Shown piece by piece: positions 38,931 to 48,432 of a stretch of 64,000 nucleotides of DNA. Position numbers and translations under genes: made by a program. The stretch comes from Lachnospiraceae bacterium (GTDB taxonomy: Bacteria > Bacillota > Clostridia > Lachnospirales > Lachnospiraceae). Under the pieces are notes generated by a model. It was not told where the DNA came from and searched no databases. It saw only the letters and a program-made list of their open reading frames with translations. Numbering within the stretch: position 1 is the stretch's first letter; each line of letters begins with the position of its first letter. The stretch covers positions 1-64,000 of the forward strand of contig JAFRKV010000056.1 in the NCBI GenBank assembly GCA_017431515.1, written 5' to 3'.

Positions 38931-41147
38931 ACCGATTTTCTCTTCCGGCAGGAGCTTGATCAGCATTTGCTCGAGATCCGTGCCGAGGACGGGTTTTGTG
39001 AGGTAACCGGCGAAACCGATCCTCTCATACTCCTCCGCGGCGCCGGTCAGGACGTTTGCAGTCAGCATGATGGCCGGGGTGTCTGTGTTTTTACCGCCGG
39101 ATCGGATCTCACGGAAGGTTTCGATCCCGTCTTTTTCCGGCATTCTGTGATCCAGAAGGAGCACGTCATATTTCTTTTCCGCGCACAGGCGGATCGCTTC
39201 GTTTCCGCTGGTGGCTTTGTCGATCCGGATCTTTGTGTTCTTCAGCAGCCCTTCGATGACCTTGAGATTGACGGTCACATCATCCACAACCAAGATAGAG
39301 GCGTCCGGCGCCCGGAAGGATTCCCGGTAGGCGCTGTGCGTCTCTTGTTTTTTCTCCGGGGAGAAGGGACCGATGGGCGCAGGATCCTTGATCTTCTGCG
39401 GGAGGACGATCTTAAAGCAGCTGCCGTGCCCGACATCGCTGTCCACGGAGATGGAGCCGTTCATCAGGGAAAGCAGTTCCTTGGTGATGGAAAGACCGAG
39501 CCCTGTACCCTGGATCGTAGCGTTCTGTTTTTCATTCACACGCCGGAAGGCATCAAACAGATGCTTTTGATCCTCCGGTGAGATACCGATGCCTGTGTCG
39601 AATACCTGTATTACCAGATCCACATTGCCGGAGGTGGTGTCTTCCGCGGACATCGCGACAGTGACACCCCCTTCACGGGTATATTTGACGGCGTTGGAGA
39701 TGATATTGGACAGGATCTGCTTGATATGCGGCAGGTCTCCGTGCAGCACGGACGGGATCGTGGCTTCGCAGGACATCCGAAGATACAGATTCTTGTTTTG
39801 CGCGATCTGCGCAAATGTGGCATAGCAGTCCCGGAGGATCCGGTGCGGGTCATAGTCCTCCGTGAGGATATCCATCTTGTTGGCCTCGATCTTGGAAAAG
39901 TCGAGAATATCACTAATCAGACTGAGCAGGTTTTCTCCGGAGATGCGGATGTTTTCGGCGTAATCGGTGATCTCCGGATCGTTTGTCGAACGGAGGATCA
40001 ATTCGTTCATACCGAGCACGGAATTCAACGGGGTACGGATCTCATGGGACATATTCGCAAGAAACAGGCTCTTTGCCTGATTCGCCTGATCCGCCTCTGT
40101 TTTTGCCTCCTGAATCTCTGTCAGGAAACGATGCGTTTCTGTGATATCCTCGATCAGATAGTAGGAACCGATCTCGTGATGGCGCTTGTCGGACAGCTGA
40201 CGACAGCGGATCCGGTAATACTCTGCGGTCTCCTCTTTGTCACCGGGGACTGTCCTGACATATTCCACGGTGCCGTATTGCTCATCTCTTTTGGCCAGCT
40301 CCTGGTGAACGAAAGCGACCGGCTGGCAGGAAAGGTCAAATTGATCGGTTTTGATGGAAAAACGCTCTTTGGAAAAAGCGTTGGCATAGATGCAGACATC
40401 GTTGATGTCAAACAGGATGAGGCCTTCATTCATATCATCCACCGCGCGCTCGATGGAGAGGATCCTGAGACTCCGCGGTACAAAGAATTCCGTGCAGAAG
40501 TAGATCAGCATCCCGCCGACGCCGTAGAAGATGATGGAGGCATCCAGCGGCAACGAAAAAGCCATATAAACGGCATTGAGCAGCACGATGAGCAGCAGTA
40601 CGGAAAGGATGATGATATACTTCGTGCGGTAAAGGCTGCGGCTTTTTACGATCATCCTGATGACGAAGCAGAATGCCACAATCGTGGCAATATAAGCGAT
40701 GGTCAGATGGATATAATAGGGAACTCCGCCCTTCGTCTGGTAATAAGTGATGCCGAAAACGTCCCTGATCTCATAAATGGAAAAGACGTGTCCGAGAAAC
40801 GGATTCAACAGGATGGAAACCGTGTCCGCCAGCATGATGAGTGCCGCGGGAATGGTCATGCGCCGCAGGTTTTCGTTGTGCTCCGTATAGGAAAGGCAGA
40901 ATCCGCACAGAAAGAACGTGATCCAGTCCATGGAAGCGAAATAAAAACAATAGGAAACAACGGCAAACCCGCTGGTGAGAGAGATGGCGATCATGATGTT
41001 GGCGATGATCGCGACGATTCCGGCTTCGAAGGTATGCTTCAGCCATTTCGCATATTTTTGATTGACCTGTCGGAGCGCATGGGCGGTAAAGATCAAAGCA
41101 ATAATGGCCAGGCTGTCGATCAGGACGTAAATGATCTTGGTATACAT
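38925..41147 (-). CDS. Hybrid histidine kinase with 7TM sensor, PAS and receiver
   Basis: A 740-residue kinase. Residues 1-220 form about seven membrane helices, as in 7TM histidine-kinase sensors. A PAS-like domain follows (AVDDMNEGLILFDINDVCIY, about 235-345). Then come HisKA (ANMSHEIRTPLNSVLGM, His near 368), HATPase (NIISNAVKYTREGG, VFDTGIGIS, GTGLGLSIT) and a C-terminal receiver (VLLLDHRMPEKDG, Asp near 665). There is no HPt, unlike the kinase it converges on, whose HPt could complete its relay. The ATG at 41147 lies at the predicted transcription start with no SD, so initiation may be leaderless. Its stop overlaps the opposing gene by 6 bases. Confidence 0.9.
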   Translation of the reverse strand: MYTKIIYVLIDSLAIIALIFTAHALRQVNQKYAKWLKHTFEAGIVAIIANIMIAISLTSGFAVVSYCFYFASMDWITFFLCGFCLSYTEHNENLRRMTIPAALIMLADTVSILLNPFLGHVFSIYEIRDVFGITYYQTKGGVPYYIHLTIAYIATIVAFCFVIRMIVKSRSLYRTKYIIILSVLLLIVLLNAVYMAFSLPLDASIIFYGVGGMLIYFCTEFFVPRSLRILSIERAVDDMNEGLILFDINDVCIYANAFSKERFSIKTDQFDLSCQPVAFVHQELAKRDEQYGTVEYVRTVPGDKEETAEYYRIRCRQLSDKRHHEIGSYYLIEDITETHRFLTEIQEAKTEADQANQAKSLFLANMSHEIRTPLNSVLGMNELILRSTNDPEITDYAENIRISGENLLSLISDILDFSKIEANKMDILTEDYDPHRILRDCYATFAQIAQNKNLYLRMSCEATIPSVLHGDLPHIKQILSNIISNAVKYTREGGVTVAMSAEDTTSGNVDLVIQVFDTGIGISPEDQKHLFDAFRRVNEKQNATIQGTGLGLSITKELLSLMNGSISVDSDVGHGSCFKIVLPQKIKDPAPIGPFSPEKKQETHSAYRESFRAPDASILVVDDVTVNLKVIEGLLKNTKIRIDKATSGNEAIRLCAEKKYDVLLLDHRMPEKDGIETFREIRSGGKNTDTPAIMLTANVLTGAAEEYERIGFAGYLTKPVLGTDLEQMLIKLLPEEKIGL

Positions 41148-41153
41148 GAGGTT

Positions 41154-41182
41154 ATTATAACAAATTTCTGACCGTTTACAAA
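41154..41182 (-). promoter_or_regulatory. Minus-strand promoter of the 7TM kinase
   Basis: Read on the minus strand: TTTGTA (41182-41177), a 17-bp spacer and TATAAT (41159-41154). The predicted start coincides with the ATG. The -35 overlaps that of the divergent promoter. Confidence 0.5.
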
Positions 41183-41203
41183 CCTGCGGAAAAAGTGTAT
41201 AAT
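41175..41203 (+). promoter_or_regulatory. Promoter of the IscU-like/GGGtGRT genes
   Basis: TTTACA (41175-41180), a 17-bp spacer and a perfect TATAAT (41198-41203). It leaves a leader of about 55 bases ending in ACAGGAGG before ATG 41265. Confidence 0.75.
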
Positions 41204-41264
41204 TTTCACGTATTTCGGACTTTCAAATGGACCGTAAGCAAGATCAAAACAGGAGGTAGATTTC

Positions 41265-41957
41265 ATGGTTTATTCGACAGAAGTGAAAGGTATGTGCCCT
41301 GTACATCAGGGTGTACACCACGGTGCTGCTCCGATACCGGAAGAGGCGAAATGGGTAAAAGCCAAAGAGGTAAAAGACATTTCCGGCTATACGCACGGCA
41401 TTGGCTGGTGCGCGCCGCAGCAGGGGTGCTGCAAATTGTCCCTCAACGTGAAGGACGGCATTATTCAGGAAGCGCTGGTGGAGACCCTCGGCTGCTCCGG
41501 CATGACGCATTCGGCTGCTATGGCAGCGGAGATTCTTCCGGGTCTGACGATCCTGGAAGCATTAAATACGGATCTGGTCTGTGACGCCATTAATACGGCA
41601 ATGCGCGAACTGTTTTTACAGATCGTTTACGGCCGTTCCCAGAGCGCATTCTCCGAAGACGGTCTGCAGATCGGCGCAGGTCTGGAGGACCTCGGCAAGG
41701 GCACCCGTTCCATGCTGGGCACCACCTACGGCACACTGGAGAAGGGACCGCGTTACCTCGAGCTGACAGACGGCTACATCACGGAGCTGGCTTTGGACGA
41801 GGAGGACGAGATCATCGGTTACAAGTACATCAACTTCGGCAAGATGATGGATTTCATCAAAGCAGGCGATGATCCGAAGACGGCAGTGGAGAAAGCGTCC
41901 GGCCAGTACGGACGTGTCAATGATGCGGTCAGATGCATTGATCCGCGTAAAGAATAA
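41265..41957 (+). CDS. IscU/NifU-like iron-sulfur scaffold family protein
   Basis: A 230-residue protein related to iron-sulfur cluster scaffolds. Cys residues appear in GMCPVHQG near the N-terminus, in IGWCAPQQGCCKLSL and in ETLGCSGMTHSAA, the last matching the IscU-type GCGxxxAS block. The rest (LTDGYITELALDEEDEIIGY) is specific to a clostridial family that always seems to accompany the GGGtGRT protein encoded next. It may carry a cluster or a metal rather than act in the main Isc/Suf pathway; this is inference. ATG follows ACAGGAGG, and the partner gene starts 18 bases later. Confidence 0.8.
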   Translation: MVYSTEVKGMCPVHQGVHHGAAPIPEEAKWVKAKEVKDISGYTHGIGWCAPQQGCCKLSLNVKDGIIQEALVETLGCSGMTHSAAMAAEILPGLTILEALNTDLVCDAINTAMRELFLQIVYGRSQSAFSEDGLQIGAGLEDLGKGTRSMLGTTYGTLEKGPRYLELTDGYITELALDEEDEIIGYKYINFGKMMDFIKAGDDPKTAVEKASGQYGRVNDAVRCIDPRKE

Positions 41958-41975
41958 TACAGGGAGGAAAGAAAA

Positions 41976-42995
41976 ATGGCGACTTTTGAATCTTATGAAA
42001 GAAGAGAGAAACAGATCCTTTCCAAACTGTCTGAGTATGGGATCGGATCCATCGATGAAGCAGAGAAAATCACAAAGGATGCGGGTCTGGATGTGTACCA
42101 CATGGTAGAAGGGATCCAGCCGATCTGTTTTGAAAATGCGAAATGGGCATACACGGTTGGCGCAGCGATTGCCATCAAGAAAAACTGCCGGAAGGCTTCT
42201 GATGCCGCGGCAGCCATCGGCGAAGGCCTGCAGGCATTCTGTATTCCGGGTTCCGTTGCGGACCGCCGGAAGGTTGGTCTCGGCCACGGCAATCTCGGCA
42301 AGATGCTGCTGGAAGAGGATACCGAATGCTTTGCGTTCCTTGCAGGACATGAGTCTTTTGCGGCTGCGGAAGGCGCCATCGGTATCGCGGAGAAAGCAAA
42401 TAAAGTGCGGCAGAAGCCGCTGCGTGTCATCCTGAACGGTCTCGGCAAGGATGCGGCGCAGATCATCTCCCGGATCAACGGTTTCACGTATGTGGAGACC
42501 GAGTACGATTATTTCACCGGGGAGCTGAAAGAGGTATTCCGCAAGTGCTACTCCAAGGATGAGAAGAGCCCCCGCGCTTTGGTGAACTGCTATGGCGCTA
42601 ATGACGTGCAGGAAGGCGTCGCGATCATGTGGCATGAGAACGTGGATGTTTCCATCACGGGGAATTCAACGAACCCCACCAGATTCCAGCATCCGGTTGC
42701 AGGCACGTATAAGAAAGAGCGCACGGAAGCAGGCAAGAAGTACTTCTCCGTAGCATCCGGCGGTGGTACGGGACGTACGCTTCATCCGGATAACATGGCG
42801 GCAGGCCCGGCTTCCTACGGTATGACGGATACCATGGGCCGCATGCATTCAGACGCGCAGTTTGCAGGCTCCTCTTCTGTGCCGGCTCATGTGGAAATGA
42901 TGGGTCTGATCGGCGCAGGCAACAACCCGATGGTCGGTATGACTGTTTCGGTTGCGGTTTCCATCGAAGAGGCGGCAAAGGCAGGGAAGTTCTAA
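41976..42995 (+). CDS. GGGtGRT protein
   Basis: A 339-residue protein of the family named for its GGGTGRT motif (SVASGGGTGRTLHPDN, near residues 255-265). It has no assigned biochemical role. Conserved-looking glycine-rich segments include LGHGNLGKMLLEEDTECFAF, LNGLGKDAAQIISRING, CYGANDVQEGVAIMWHENVD and GLIGAGNNPMVGMTVSVAV. These suggest nucleotide or cofactor binding in the cytosol. No membrane helix or signal peptide is seen. It lies behind the IscU-like gene, with AGGGAGG before the ATG, and is followed by a terminator. Function should be treated as unknown; a metal- or cluster-linked role is suggested only by the neighbours. Confidence 0.88.
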   Translation: MATFESYERREKQILSKLSEYGIGSIDEAEKITKDAGLDVYHMVEGIQPICFENAKWAYTVGAAIAIKKNCRKASDAAAAIGEGLQAFCIPGSVADRRKVGLGHGNLGKMLLEEDTECFAFLAGHESFAAAEGAIGIAEKANKVRQKPLRVILNGLGKDAAQIISRINGFTYVETEYDYFTGELKEVFRKCYSKDEKSPRALVNCYGANDVQEGVAIMWHENVDVSITGNSTNPTRFQHPVAGTYKKERTEAGKKYFSVASGGGTGRTLHPDNMAAGPASYGMTDTMGRMHSDAQFAGSSSVPAHVEMMGLIGAGNNPMVGMTVSVAVSIEEAAKAGKF

Positions 42996-43035
42996 ACGAA
43001 TTCCAAAAGAGTCTGATCACAGGATTTCGCAAGAT

Positions 43036-43067
43036 CCGGCGGCATGGGAAAGTGCCGCCGGGTTTTT
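43036..43067 (+). terminator. Intrinsic terminator after the GGGtGRT gene
   Basis: CCGGCGGCA (43036-43044), an 8-base loop, TGCCGCCGG (43053-43061), then TTTTT (43063-43067). It separates the iron-sulfur pair from fur. Confidence 0.85.
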
Positions 43068-43083
43068 GCATGGAGGAGGGCGT

Positions 43084-43503
43084 ATGCCGGAAAAAGGCGG
43101 TTATAAAACGAAGCAAAAGGAAGAACTGCTGGATTGTATCGAAGATACCCGCGGAAAGCATTTTACAGCGGCAGATATATGCCAAAAAATGCGAAAGAAT
43201 GGGAGCACAATCGGTACCGCTACGGTTTACCGACAGCTGGAGCGGCTGGTGGATGAGGGCGTGATCAGCAAGTATTTCATTGATGAAAGCAGCAGCGCCT
43301 GCTTTGAATACATGGATCCGGACGCCCACAAGAAGCATGCACCCTGCTATCACTGCAAGTGTGAAAAATGCGGGAAGCTCCTGCATATGGACTGTTCCGA
43401 AATCACGGAGCTGAATGCGCATCTGAAGAAAGAACACGGTTTTACCATCGATCCTCTGCGTACGGTCTTCTACGGGATCTGTGAAGACTGCGCCAAGAAA
43501 TAA
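43084..43503 (+). CDS. fur: Fur-family metal-responsive repressor
   Basis: A 139-residue regulator. The N-terminal winged helix includes KQKEELLDCI, HFTAADICQKMRKNG and GTATVYRQLERLVDEGVIS (recognition helix). The dimer domain carries CYHCKCEKCGKLLHMDC and ends ICEDCAKK, giving two CxxC pairs for a structural zinc. The regulatory site is richer in Cys than the HHH motif of classic Fur, so the sensed metal (Fe, Zn or another) is uncertain. Neighbours are a ZnuC-like ATPase and the iron-sulfur-linked pair, so zinc or iron uptake is the likely theme. ATG 43084 follows TGGAGGAGGG; the terminator hairpin lies just upstream. Confidence 0.88.
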   Translation: MPEKGGYKTKQKEELLDCIEDTRGKHFTAADICQKMRKNGSTIGTATVYRQLERLVDEGVISKYFIDESSSACFEYMDPDAHKKHAPCYHCKCEKCGKLLHMDCSEITELNAHLKKEHGFTIDPLRTVFYGICEDCAKK

Positions 43504-43546
43504 CGCATTTAACAGGACTGATTGGAAAATAAAAAGGAGAATTAAT

Positions 43547-44254
43547 ATGCTGGCACTATCCTGCGAACATTTGGATCTGGGTTATGAAGGAACGATTTTG
43601 GTGCGGGATTTGAGTTTTTCCGTGGAACAGGGAGACTATCTTTGCATTGTGGGAGAAAACGGATCCGGGAAATCCACCCTGATGAAAACAATTTTGCATC
43701 TGCAACAACCAAAGAGCGGCAAAATTATACTCGGAGAGGGATTAAAACCTACGGAAATAGGCTATTTACCGCAACAGACTGAAGTGCAGCGGGATTTTCC
43801 GGCTTCCGTCCGGGAGATTGTCCTTTCGGGCTTTCAGGGAAAGGCAGGACTCCGGCCCTTTTACACAAAAGAGGAAAAGAAAAAAGCCGAAGAGCAGATG
43901 GCGCGCCTTCAGATTCTGGAGATCGCGGATCAATCCTATCGCGCTCTTTCGGGAGGACAGCAGCAGCGTGTGCTGCTGGCGCGCGCGTTGTGCGCCACGG
44001 AGCGGATCCTTCTGCTGGATGAGCCTGTGGCGGGTCTTGATCCGAAAGTGACCCAGGAAATGTATGAGATTATTAAGAAATTAAATCAAGATAAAATAAC
44101 AATTATCATGATTTCCCATGACATTCATATGGCGGTGCAGTATGCATCCCACATCCTCCATATCGGCGACGAACTCTTTTTCGGAACAACCGGGGCATAC
44201 CTTGAAAGCGCTCTTGGCAAGAGGTATTTGTCTTTGCTTACAGACCCCAAATGA
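43547..44254 (+). CDS. ABC transporter ATPase, ZnuC/metal type, without permease
   Basis: A 235-residue ATPase. Walker A is VGENGSGKSTLM near residue 38. The Q-loop region reads GYLPQQTEVQRDFPASVREIV, typical of zinc/manganese importers. The signature is LSGGQQQRVLLARAL, Walker B LLLDEPVAGLDP, and the switch His is in MISHDIHMAVQYA. The usual permease (ZnuB) and binding protein (ZnuA) are not next to it: proS follows. It must work with membrane partners encoded elsewhere or be a remnant of a rearranged operon. The start is ATG 43547 after AAAAAGGAG, 43 bases after fur, so co-transcription with fur is likely. The promoter of proS lies in its last codons. Confidence 0.88.
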   Translation: MLALSCEHLDLGYEGTILVRDLSFSVEQGDYLCIVGENGSGKSTLMKTILHLQQPKSGKIILGEGLKPTEIGYLPQQTEVQRDFPASVREIVLSGFQGKAGLRPFYTKEEKKKAEEQMARLQILEIADQSYRALSGGQQQRVLLARALCATERILLLDEPVAGLDPKVTQEMYEIIKKLNQDKITIIMISHDIHMAVQYASHILHIGDELFFGTTGAYLESALGKRYLSLLTDPK

Positions 44255-44262
44255 GGTATAAT
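44234..44262 (+). promoter_or_regulatory. Promoter of proS
   Basis: TTGCTT (44234-44239), a 17-bp spacer and a perfect TATAAT (44257-44262). It overlaps the last codons of the ABC ATPase gene. Confidence 0.6.
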
Positions 44263-44298
44263 GATTGGGTATTATCATAATCAAAGGTGGAACAGAAA

Positions 44299-45738
44299 AT
44301 GGCAAAAGAGAAAAAGTTAGTGGAACAGATCACCTCGATGAAAGAGGACTTTGCACAGTGGTATACGGATGTGGTCAAAAAGGCCGAATTGATCGATTAT
44401 TCCTCGGTCAAGGGCTGTATGATCATCAAACCTGCCGGTTACGCCATCTGGGAAAACATTCAGCGGGAGCTTGACCGCCGGTTTAAGGAAACGGGCGTGG
44501 AAAACGTTTATCTGCCGATGTTTATTCCGGAAAGCCTGCTGGAGAAGGAAAAGGATCATGTGGAGGGCTTCGCGCCGGAGGTGGCATGGGTCACCATGGG
44601 CGGTCTGCAGCCTCTGCAGGAGCGGTTGTGCGTTCGACCCACCAGCGAAACGCTGTTCTGCGATTTTTATAAAAACGATATTCATTCCTACCGCGATCTG
44701 CCGAAGGTCTACAACCAATGGTGCTCCGTCGTGCGTTGGGAAAAAGAGACAAGGCCCTTCCTCCGCTCAAGGGAATTCCTGTGGCAGGAGGGACATACTG
44801 CGCATGCCACGGCGGAGGATGCGCGGGAACGCACGATTCAGATGCTGAACGTGTATGCCGATTTCTGCGAGGAAGTCCTGGCGATGCCTGTCATTCGCGG
44901 TCAGAAGACGGAAAAGGAAAAATTTGCTGGAGCGGAAGCGACCTTTACCATTGAAGCGCTGATGCATGACGGGAAGGCGTTGCAGTCCGGCACCAGCCAT
45001 GATTTCGGCGACGGCTTTGCGAAAGCCTTCGGCATCCAGTACACGGATAAAGACAACCAACTGCAATATGTGCACCAGACCTCTTGGGGCTTGTCCACGC
45101 GTCTGATCGGCGGCGTCATCATGGTTCACGGAGATGATTTCGGGCTCGTCCTCCCGCCGAGGATCGCACCGGTGCAGGTGATGATCGTTCCGATCCGTCA
45201 GGATGCGGAGGGCGTGCTGGACAAGGCGAAGGAGCTGCTTGGCACGCTGCAGAGCGTCTGCCGCGTCAGGATCGATGATTCCGACAAGAGCCCCGGCTAC
45301 AAGTTCGCGGAACAGGAAATGCGCGGGATACCGCTCCGTCTGGAGCTCGGTCCGAAGGATATCGAGGCCGGAAGATGCATTCTGGCGCGCAGGGATACCG
45401 GAGAAAAGATCGAGACCCCGCTTGCGGAGGTGCCGGATACGATCAAACGCCTGCTGGAGCAGATCCAGAAAGAAATGTTTGAGCGTGCAAAGGCGCACCG
45501 CGACAGTCATATCAGCGATGCAAAGAATCTGGAAGAGCTGGGAGAGATTGCGGAAAAGAAAGGCGGCTTCATTCGCGGCATGTGGTGCGGTGAAACGGCC
45601 TGCGAAGAAAAGATCAAGGAAGAACTGGCGGTCACAAGCCGCTGTATGCCGTTTACGGATCAGGAACGGATTTCCGAAACCTGCGTCTGCTGCGGCAAAC
45701 CTGCGAAAAAACTGATCTACTGGGGAAAGGCGTATTAA
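44299..45738 (+). CDS. proS: Prolyl-tRNA synthetase, short (eukaryote-like) type
   Basis: A 479-residue class II synthetase that charges tRNA-Pro. Motifs: [21 protein letters not shown] (motif 1 region), [23 protein letters not shown], then [27 protein letters not shown] (motif 2; given here in parts), [13 protein letters not shown], and [20 protein letters not shown] (motif 3). A C-terminal ProS-C domain with a Cys pair follows (CVCCGKPA). The bacterial insertion editing domain is absent, as is normal for this 480-residue type. I use ATG 44299 with AAAGGTGG upstream; GTG 44287 is in frame but overlaps the SD. Confidence 0.95.
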   Translation: MAKEKKLVEQITSMKEDFAQWYTDVVKKAELIDYSSVKGCMIIKPAGYAIWENIQRELDRRFKETGVENVYLPMFIPESLLEKEKDHVEGFAPEVAWVTMGGLQPLQERLCVRPTSETLFCDFYKNDIHSYRDLPKVYNQWCSVVRWEKETRPFLRSREFLWQEGHTAHATAEDARERTIQMLNVYADFCEEVLAMPVIRGQKTEKEKFAGAEATFTIEALMHDGKALQSGTSHDFGDGFAKAFGIQYTDKDNQLQYVHQTSWGLSTRLIGGVIMVHGDDFGLVLPPRIAPVQVMIVPIRQDAEGVLDKAKELLGTLQSVCRVRIDDSDKSPGYKFAEQEMRGIPLRLELGPKDIEAGRCILARRDTGEKIETPLAEVPDTIKRLLEQIQKEMFERAKAHRDSHISDAKNLEELGEIAEKKGGFIRGMWCGETACEEKIKEELAVTSRCMPFTDQERISETCVCCGKPAKKLIYWGKAY

Positions 45739-45742
45739 CCGG

Positions 45743-47071
45743 ATGAGGACAATCGAACTTCCGGAAAAAGTGAGTTCCATCATTGAAACGCTGCAGGATG
45801 CGGGCTTTGAGGCTTTTGCTGTGGGCGGATGCGTGCGGGATTCACTGCTTGAGAAACCCCCGCATGATTGGGATATCACGACCTCTGCTTTGCCGGAGCA
45901 GGTGAAGAAGCTTTTCCGGCGCACGGTGGATACCGGGATCGCCCATGGGACAGTGTCTGTGCTGCTTGGGAAAGAGGCTTACGAGGTCACTACCTACCGG
46001 ATCGACGGCGATTATACGGACCGGCGGCACCCGGATCAGGTGACTTTTACGGAAAATCTGAAAGAGGATCTGAAACGCCGGGATTTCACCATCAATGCCA
46101 TGGCTTACAGCGCCCGTGACGGCGTCGTGGATCTGTTCGGCGGCATGGAAGATCTGGAAAAGGGCATCATTCGCGCTGTCGGCGTTCCGCAGGAACGGTT
46201 TGGAGAGGATGCGCTGCGGATTCTTCGTGCAGTGCGGTTTTCCGCCCAGCTGGATTTTGTGATCGAAGAGGAGACGTTCCGGGCGGCAGAGGCGCTTTCC
46301 GGGACAATGCAGGATATCAGCGCCGAGCGGATCAGGGATGAACTGTTAAAGATCCTGCTTTCGGACCATCCGGAGCGTCTTGCGGTCTGTTATCAGACCG
46401 GGATGACGGCGGTTTTTCTGCCGGAGTTTGATGCGATGATGCAAACCCCGCAAAACACCGTGCATCATTGCTATGACGTGGGCACCCATACGGTGGAAAG
46501 CATCCGGCAGATCAGACCGGATCCGGTCCTTCGGCTTGCAATGCTGTTTCACGATACGGGAAAGCCTTCTTCCCGCACCACGGATGCAGAGGGAAGGGAT
46601 CATTTTTACGGACATCCGGTAAAAAGCGCTGAGATCACTGAAAAAGCGCTGCGGCGCCTGAAATTTGACAATGAGACGATCCGCCGTGTGGCGCAGCTGG
46701 TCCGGTGGCATGACGAGAATCCGCGCCTCACGAAAGAATCGGTGCGGCGGGCGATCGTGAAATGCGGACAGGAAGCCTTTCCGGCGCTGTTTGAAGTGAA
46801 GGAAGCGGATACGCTGTCCCAGAGCGAATACCGCAGACAGGAAAAGCTGGATTACATCCGCGCATATGAACAGCTTTACAGGGAAATCATGAAAAGCGGT
46901 GACTGCCTGTCGGTGAAAGATCTGGCGGTCAAAGGAGCGGATCTCATGGCAGCGGGTGTGAAGCCCGGACCGGAACTGGGAGAGATCCTGCAGAAACTGT
47001 TGGATCTGGTATTGACCGATCCTTCTCTGAATACAAAAGAGCAGCTGCTTGCCTGCCGGGAGAAGCTATGA
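45743..47071 (+). CDS. cca: CCA tRNA nucleotidyltransferase with HD domain
   Basis: A 442-residue enzyme that adds or repairs the 3' CCA of tRNAs. The N-terminal polymerase-beta-like core reads AFAVGGCVRDSLLEKPPHDWDITTSA (catalytic Asp pair in DWD), KRRDFTINAMAYS and RFGEDALRILRAVRFSAQL. The C-terminal part has an HD-type phosphohydrolase block (AMLFHDTGKPSSRTTD, YGHPVKSAEITEKALRRLKF). It lies 4 bases after proS, so the two tRNA genes share a transcript. The lipoprotein start overlaps its stop (ATGA). Confidence 0.93.
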   Translation: MRTIELPEKVSSIIETLQDAGFEAFAVGGCVRDSLLEKPPHDWDITTSALPEQVKKLFRRTVDTGIAHGTVSVLLGKEAYEVTTYRIDGDYTDRRHPDQVTFTENLKEDLKRRDFTINAMAYSARDGVVDLFGGMEDLEKGIIRAVGVPQERFGEDALRILRAVRFSAQLDFVIEEETFRAAEALSGTMQDISAERIRDELLKILLSDHPERLAVCYQTGMTAVFLPEFDAMMQTPQNTVHHCYDVGTHTVESIRQIRPDPVLRLAMLFHDTGKPSSRTTDAEGRDHFYGHPVKSAEITEKALRRLKFDNETIRRVAQLVRWHDENPRLTKESVRRAIVKCGQEAFPALFEVKEADTLSQSEYRRQEKLDYIRAYEQLYREIMKSGDCLSVKDLAVKGADLMAAGVKPGPELGEILQKLLDLVLTDPSLNTKEQLLACREKL

Positions 47072-48375
47072 AGAGGCGTCTTTGTTTCGTTTTCATCGCG
47101 ATCGTGTTTTTGCTCGCCGGGTGCGAGGAAAAGACCGGCGCAGTGTCTGCGGCTGCGCAGACAGATCAGGCGGCAGCGCAGCAGTCCACCGAGACAGCCG
47201 GGGAAACGGCATCCCTGACGGAACTGCCGGATACAGACGCTGACCAAAATGATATCGTCAAAACAGGCGCTGAGGGATCGCTCTATCTTCTGCTTTCGAC
47301 AGATACCGTCAACGGTCTGCTGCATGTACGCAACATTGAGACCGGAGAAGAGGCGGATGCGTTTTATTCCGGCGCGACTGTCTTTTCGGATAAATACGGG
47401 ACAATGGTGTCGCTGGCGCAGATTCATTGCGGAGATGCCGTGACATTGGCATTTTTTGACAGCGGCATCCTCTCCGACGTTCAGTTGACCGATCAGACCT
47501 GGAGCGAAAAGGATGCTTCGGATTATACGATCGATCTTGACCGGATGATCTTTACGCTGCACGGGTCGAATTACCGCCTGAAAAATGATGTTCCGGTTTA
47601 TACCGACGGGAAAGACACGGGGCTTTACAGCATTCAGGAGGGAGACCGTCTGAATGTGACGGGGCTGGACCGGGATATCCTTTCCATGACCATCGTCACG
47701 GGAACAGGAACCATCGAACTTCGCAACATCGGCGTGTTTCTTGACGGATGGCTCAATCTGGACAATGCAGAGTACCTGAAGATCACGGAGAATATGGAGA
47801 TCCCTGCAGCCGAAGGCACGCACGTCCTGACGGTCGCCAATGACGGCTGGGGAGACAGCACGGTGGTGGCGGTCAAACGGGGACAGAGCGTTTCCGTTGA
47901 TCTCTCGGCTTTGAAGGGAGAGGGACCGAAATACTGCGAACTGCGCGTGCTTCCGGATGCGGAAGGCGCGACGGTTTATCTGGACGGGAAAAAAATGGAT
48001 CCCGAGCAGGCGGAGCAGGTGCGTTACGGCCTGCATGCCCTGACCATTACAGCGGAAGGCTATGAGGATTGGCAGAGCAGGCTGCTGGTAAACAGTCCCT
48101 CCGCGGAGATCGAGATTTCGCTTTCCCCGGAAGGAAGCAGTCAGGGTAAAACCAATGCCGGAGCAGCATCGTCGCAGACAGCTGCCGGGGCGGCGACACC
48201 GCAGCCGGCGGGAGAGGGAGCGGCAGGATCCCTTGCGGGGAGCCTTGCGAATTCCGGCGGCGCGGGGGCAGGCACCCGTAGAGAAGCAGAGCAGGCCGCC
48301 GCGGAGACAGCATTGGAGACGTTGACCGGGATGCTTGACACGCTGACGGGGACGCCTTCTGCAAGCGAAGAATAG
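47068..48375 (+). CDS. PEGA-domain lipoprotein
   Basis: A 435-residue secreted lipoprotein. The signal peptide ends at LLAGC (Cys19). An Ala/Gln/Thr-rich spacer follows, then a beta-rich region and a PEGA-like repeat (AEGTHVLTVANDGWG and CELRVLPDAEGATVYLDGKK, LHALTITAEGYEDW). From about residue 355 the tail is low-complexity Ala/Gly/Ser/Gln and probably disordered, ending acidic. PEGA domains bind surface layers or peptidoglycan in other proteins; no enzyme motif is visible. It overlaps cca by 4 bases, which looks like an operon of convenience rather than shared function. Confidence 0.8.
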   Translation: MKRRLCFVFIAIVFLLAGCEEKTGAVSAAAQTDQAAAQQSTETAGETASLTELPDTDADQNDIVKTGAEGSLYLLLSTDTVNGLLHVRNIETGEEADAFYSGATVFSDKYGTMVSLAQIHCGDAVTLAFFDSGILSDVQLTDQTWSEKDASDYTIDLDRMIFTLHGSNYRLKNDVPVYTDGKDTGLYSIQEGDRLNVTGLDRDILSMTIVTGTGTIELRNIGVFLDGWLNLDNAEYLKITENMEIPAAEGTHVLTVANDGWGDSTVVAVKRGQSVSVDLSALKGEGPKYCELRVLPDAEGATVYLDGKKMDPEQAEQVRYGLHALTITAEGYEDWQSRLLVNSPSAEIEISLSPEGSSQGKTNAGAASSQTAAGAATPQPAGEGAAGSLAGSLANSGGAGAGTRREAEQAAAETALETLTGMLDTLTGTPSASEE

Positions 48376-48432
48376 CAATGCGGCAGCCTCGAGCCGTCGC
48401 ATGGAGGATCAAGAGATAAAGGAGGAAATGAG

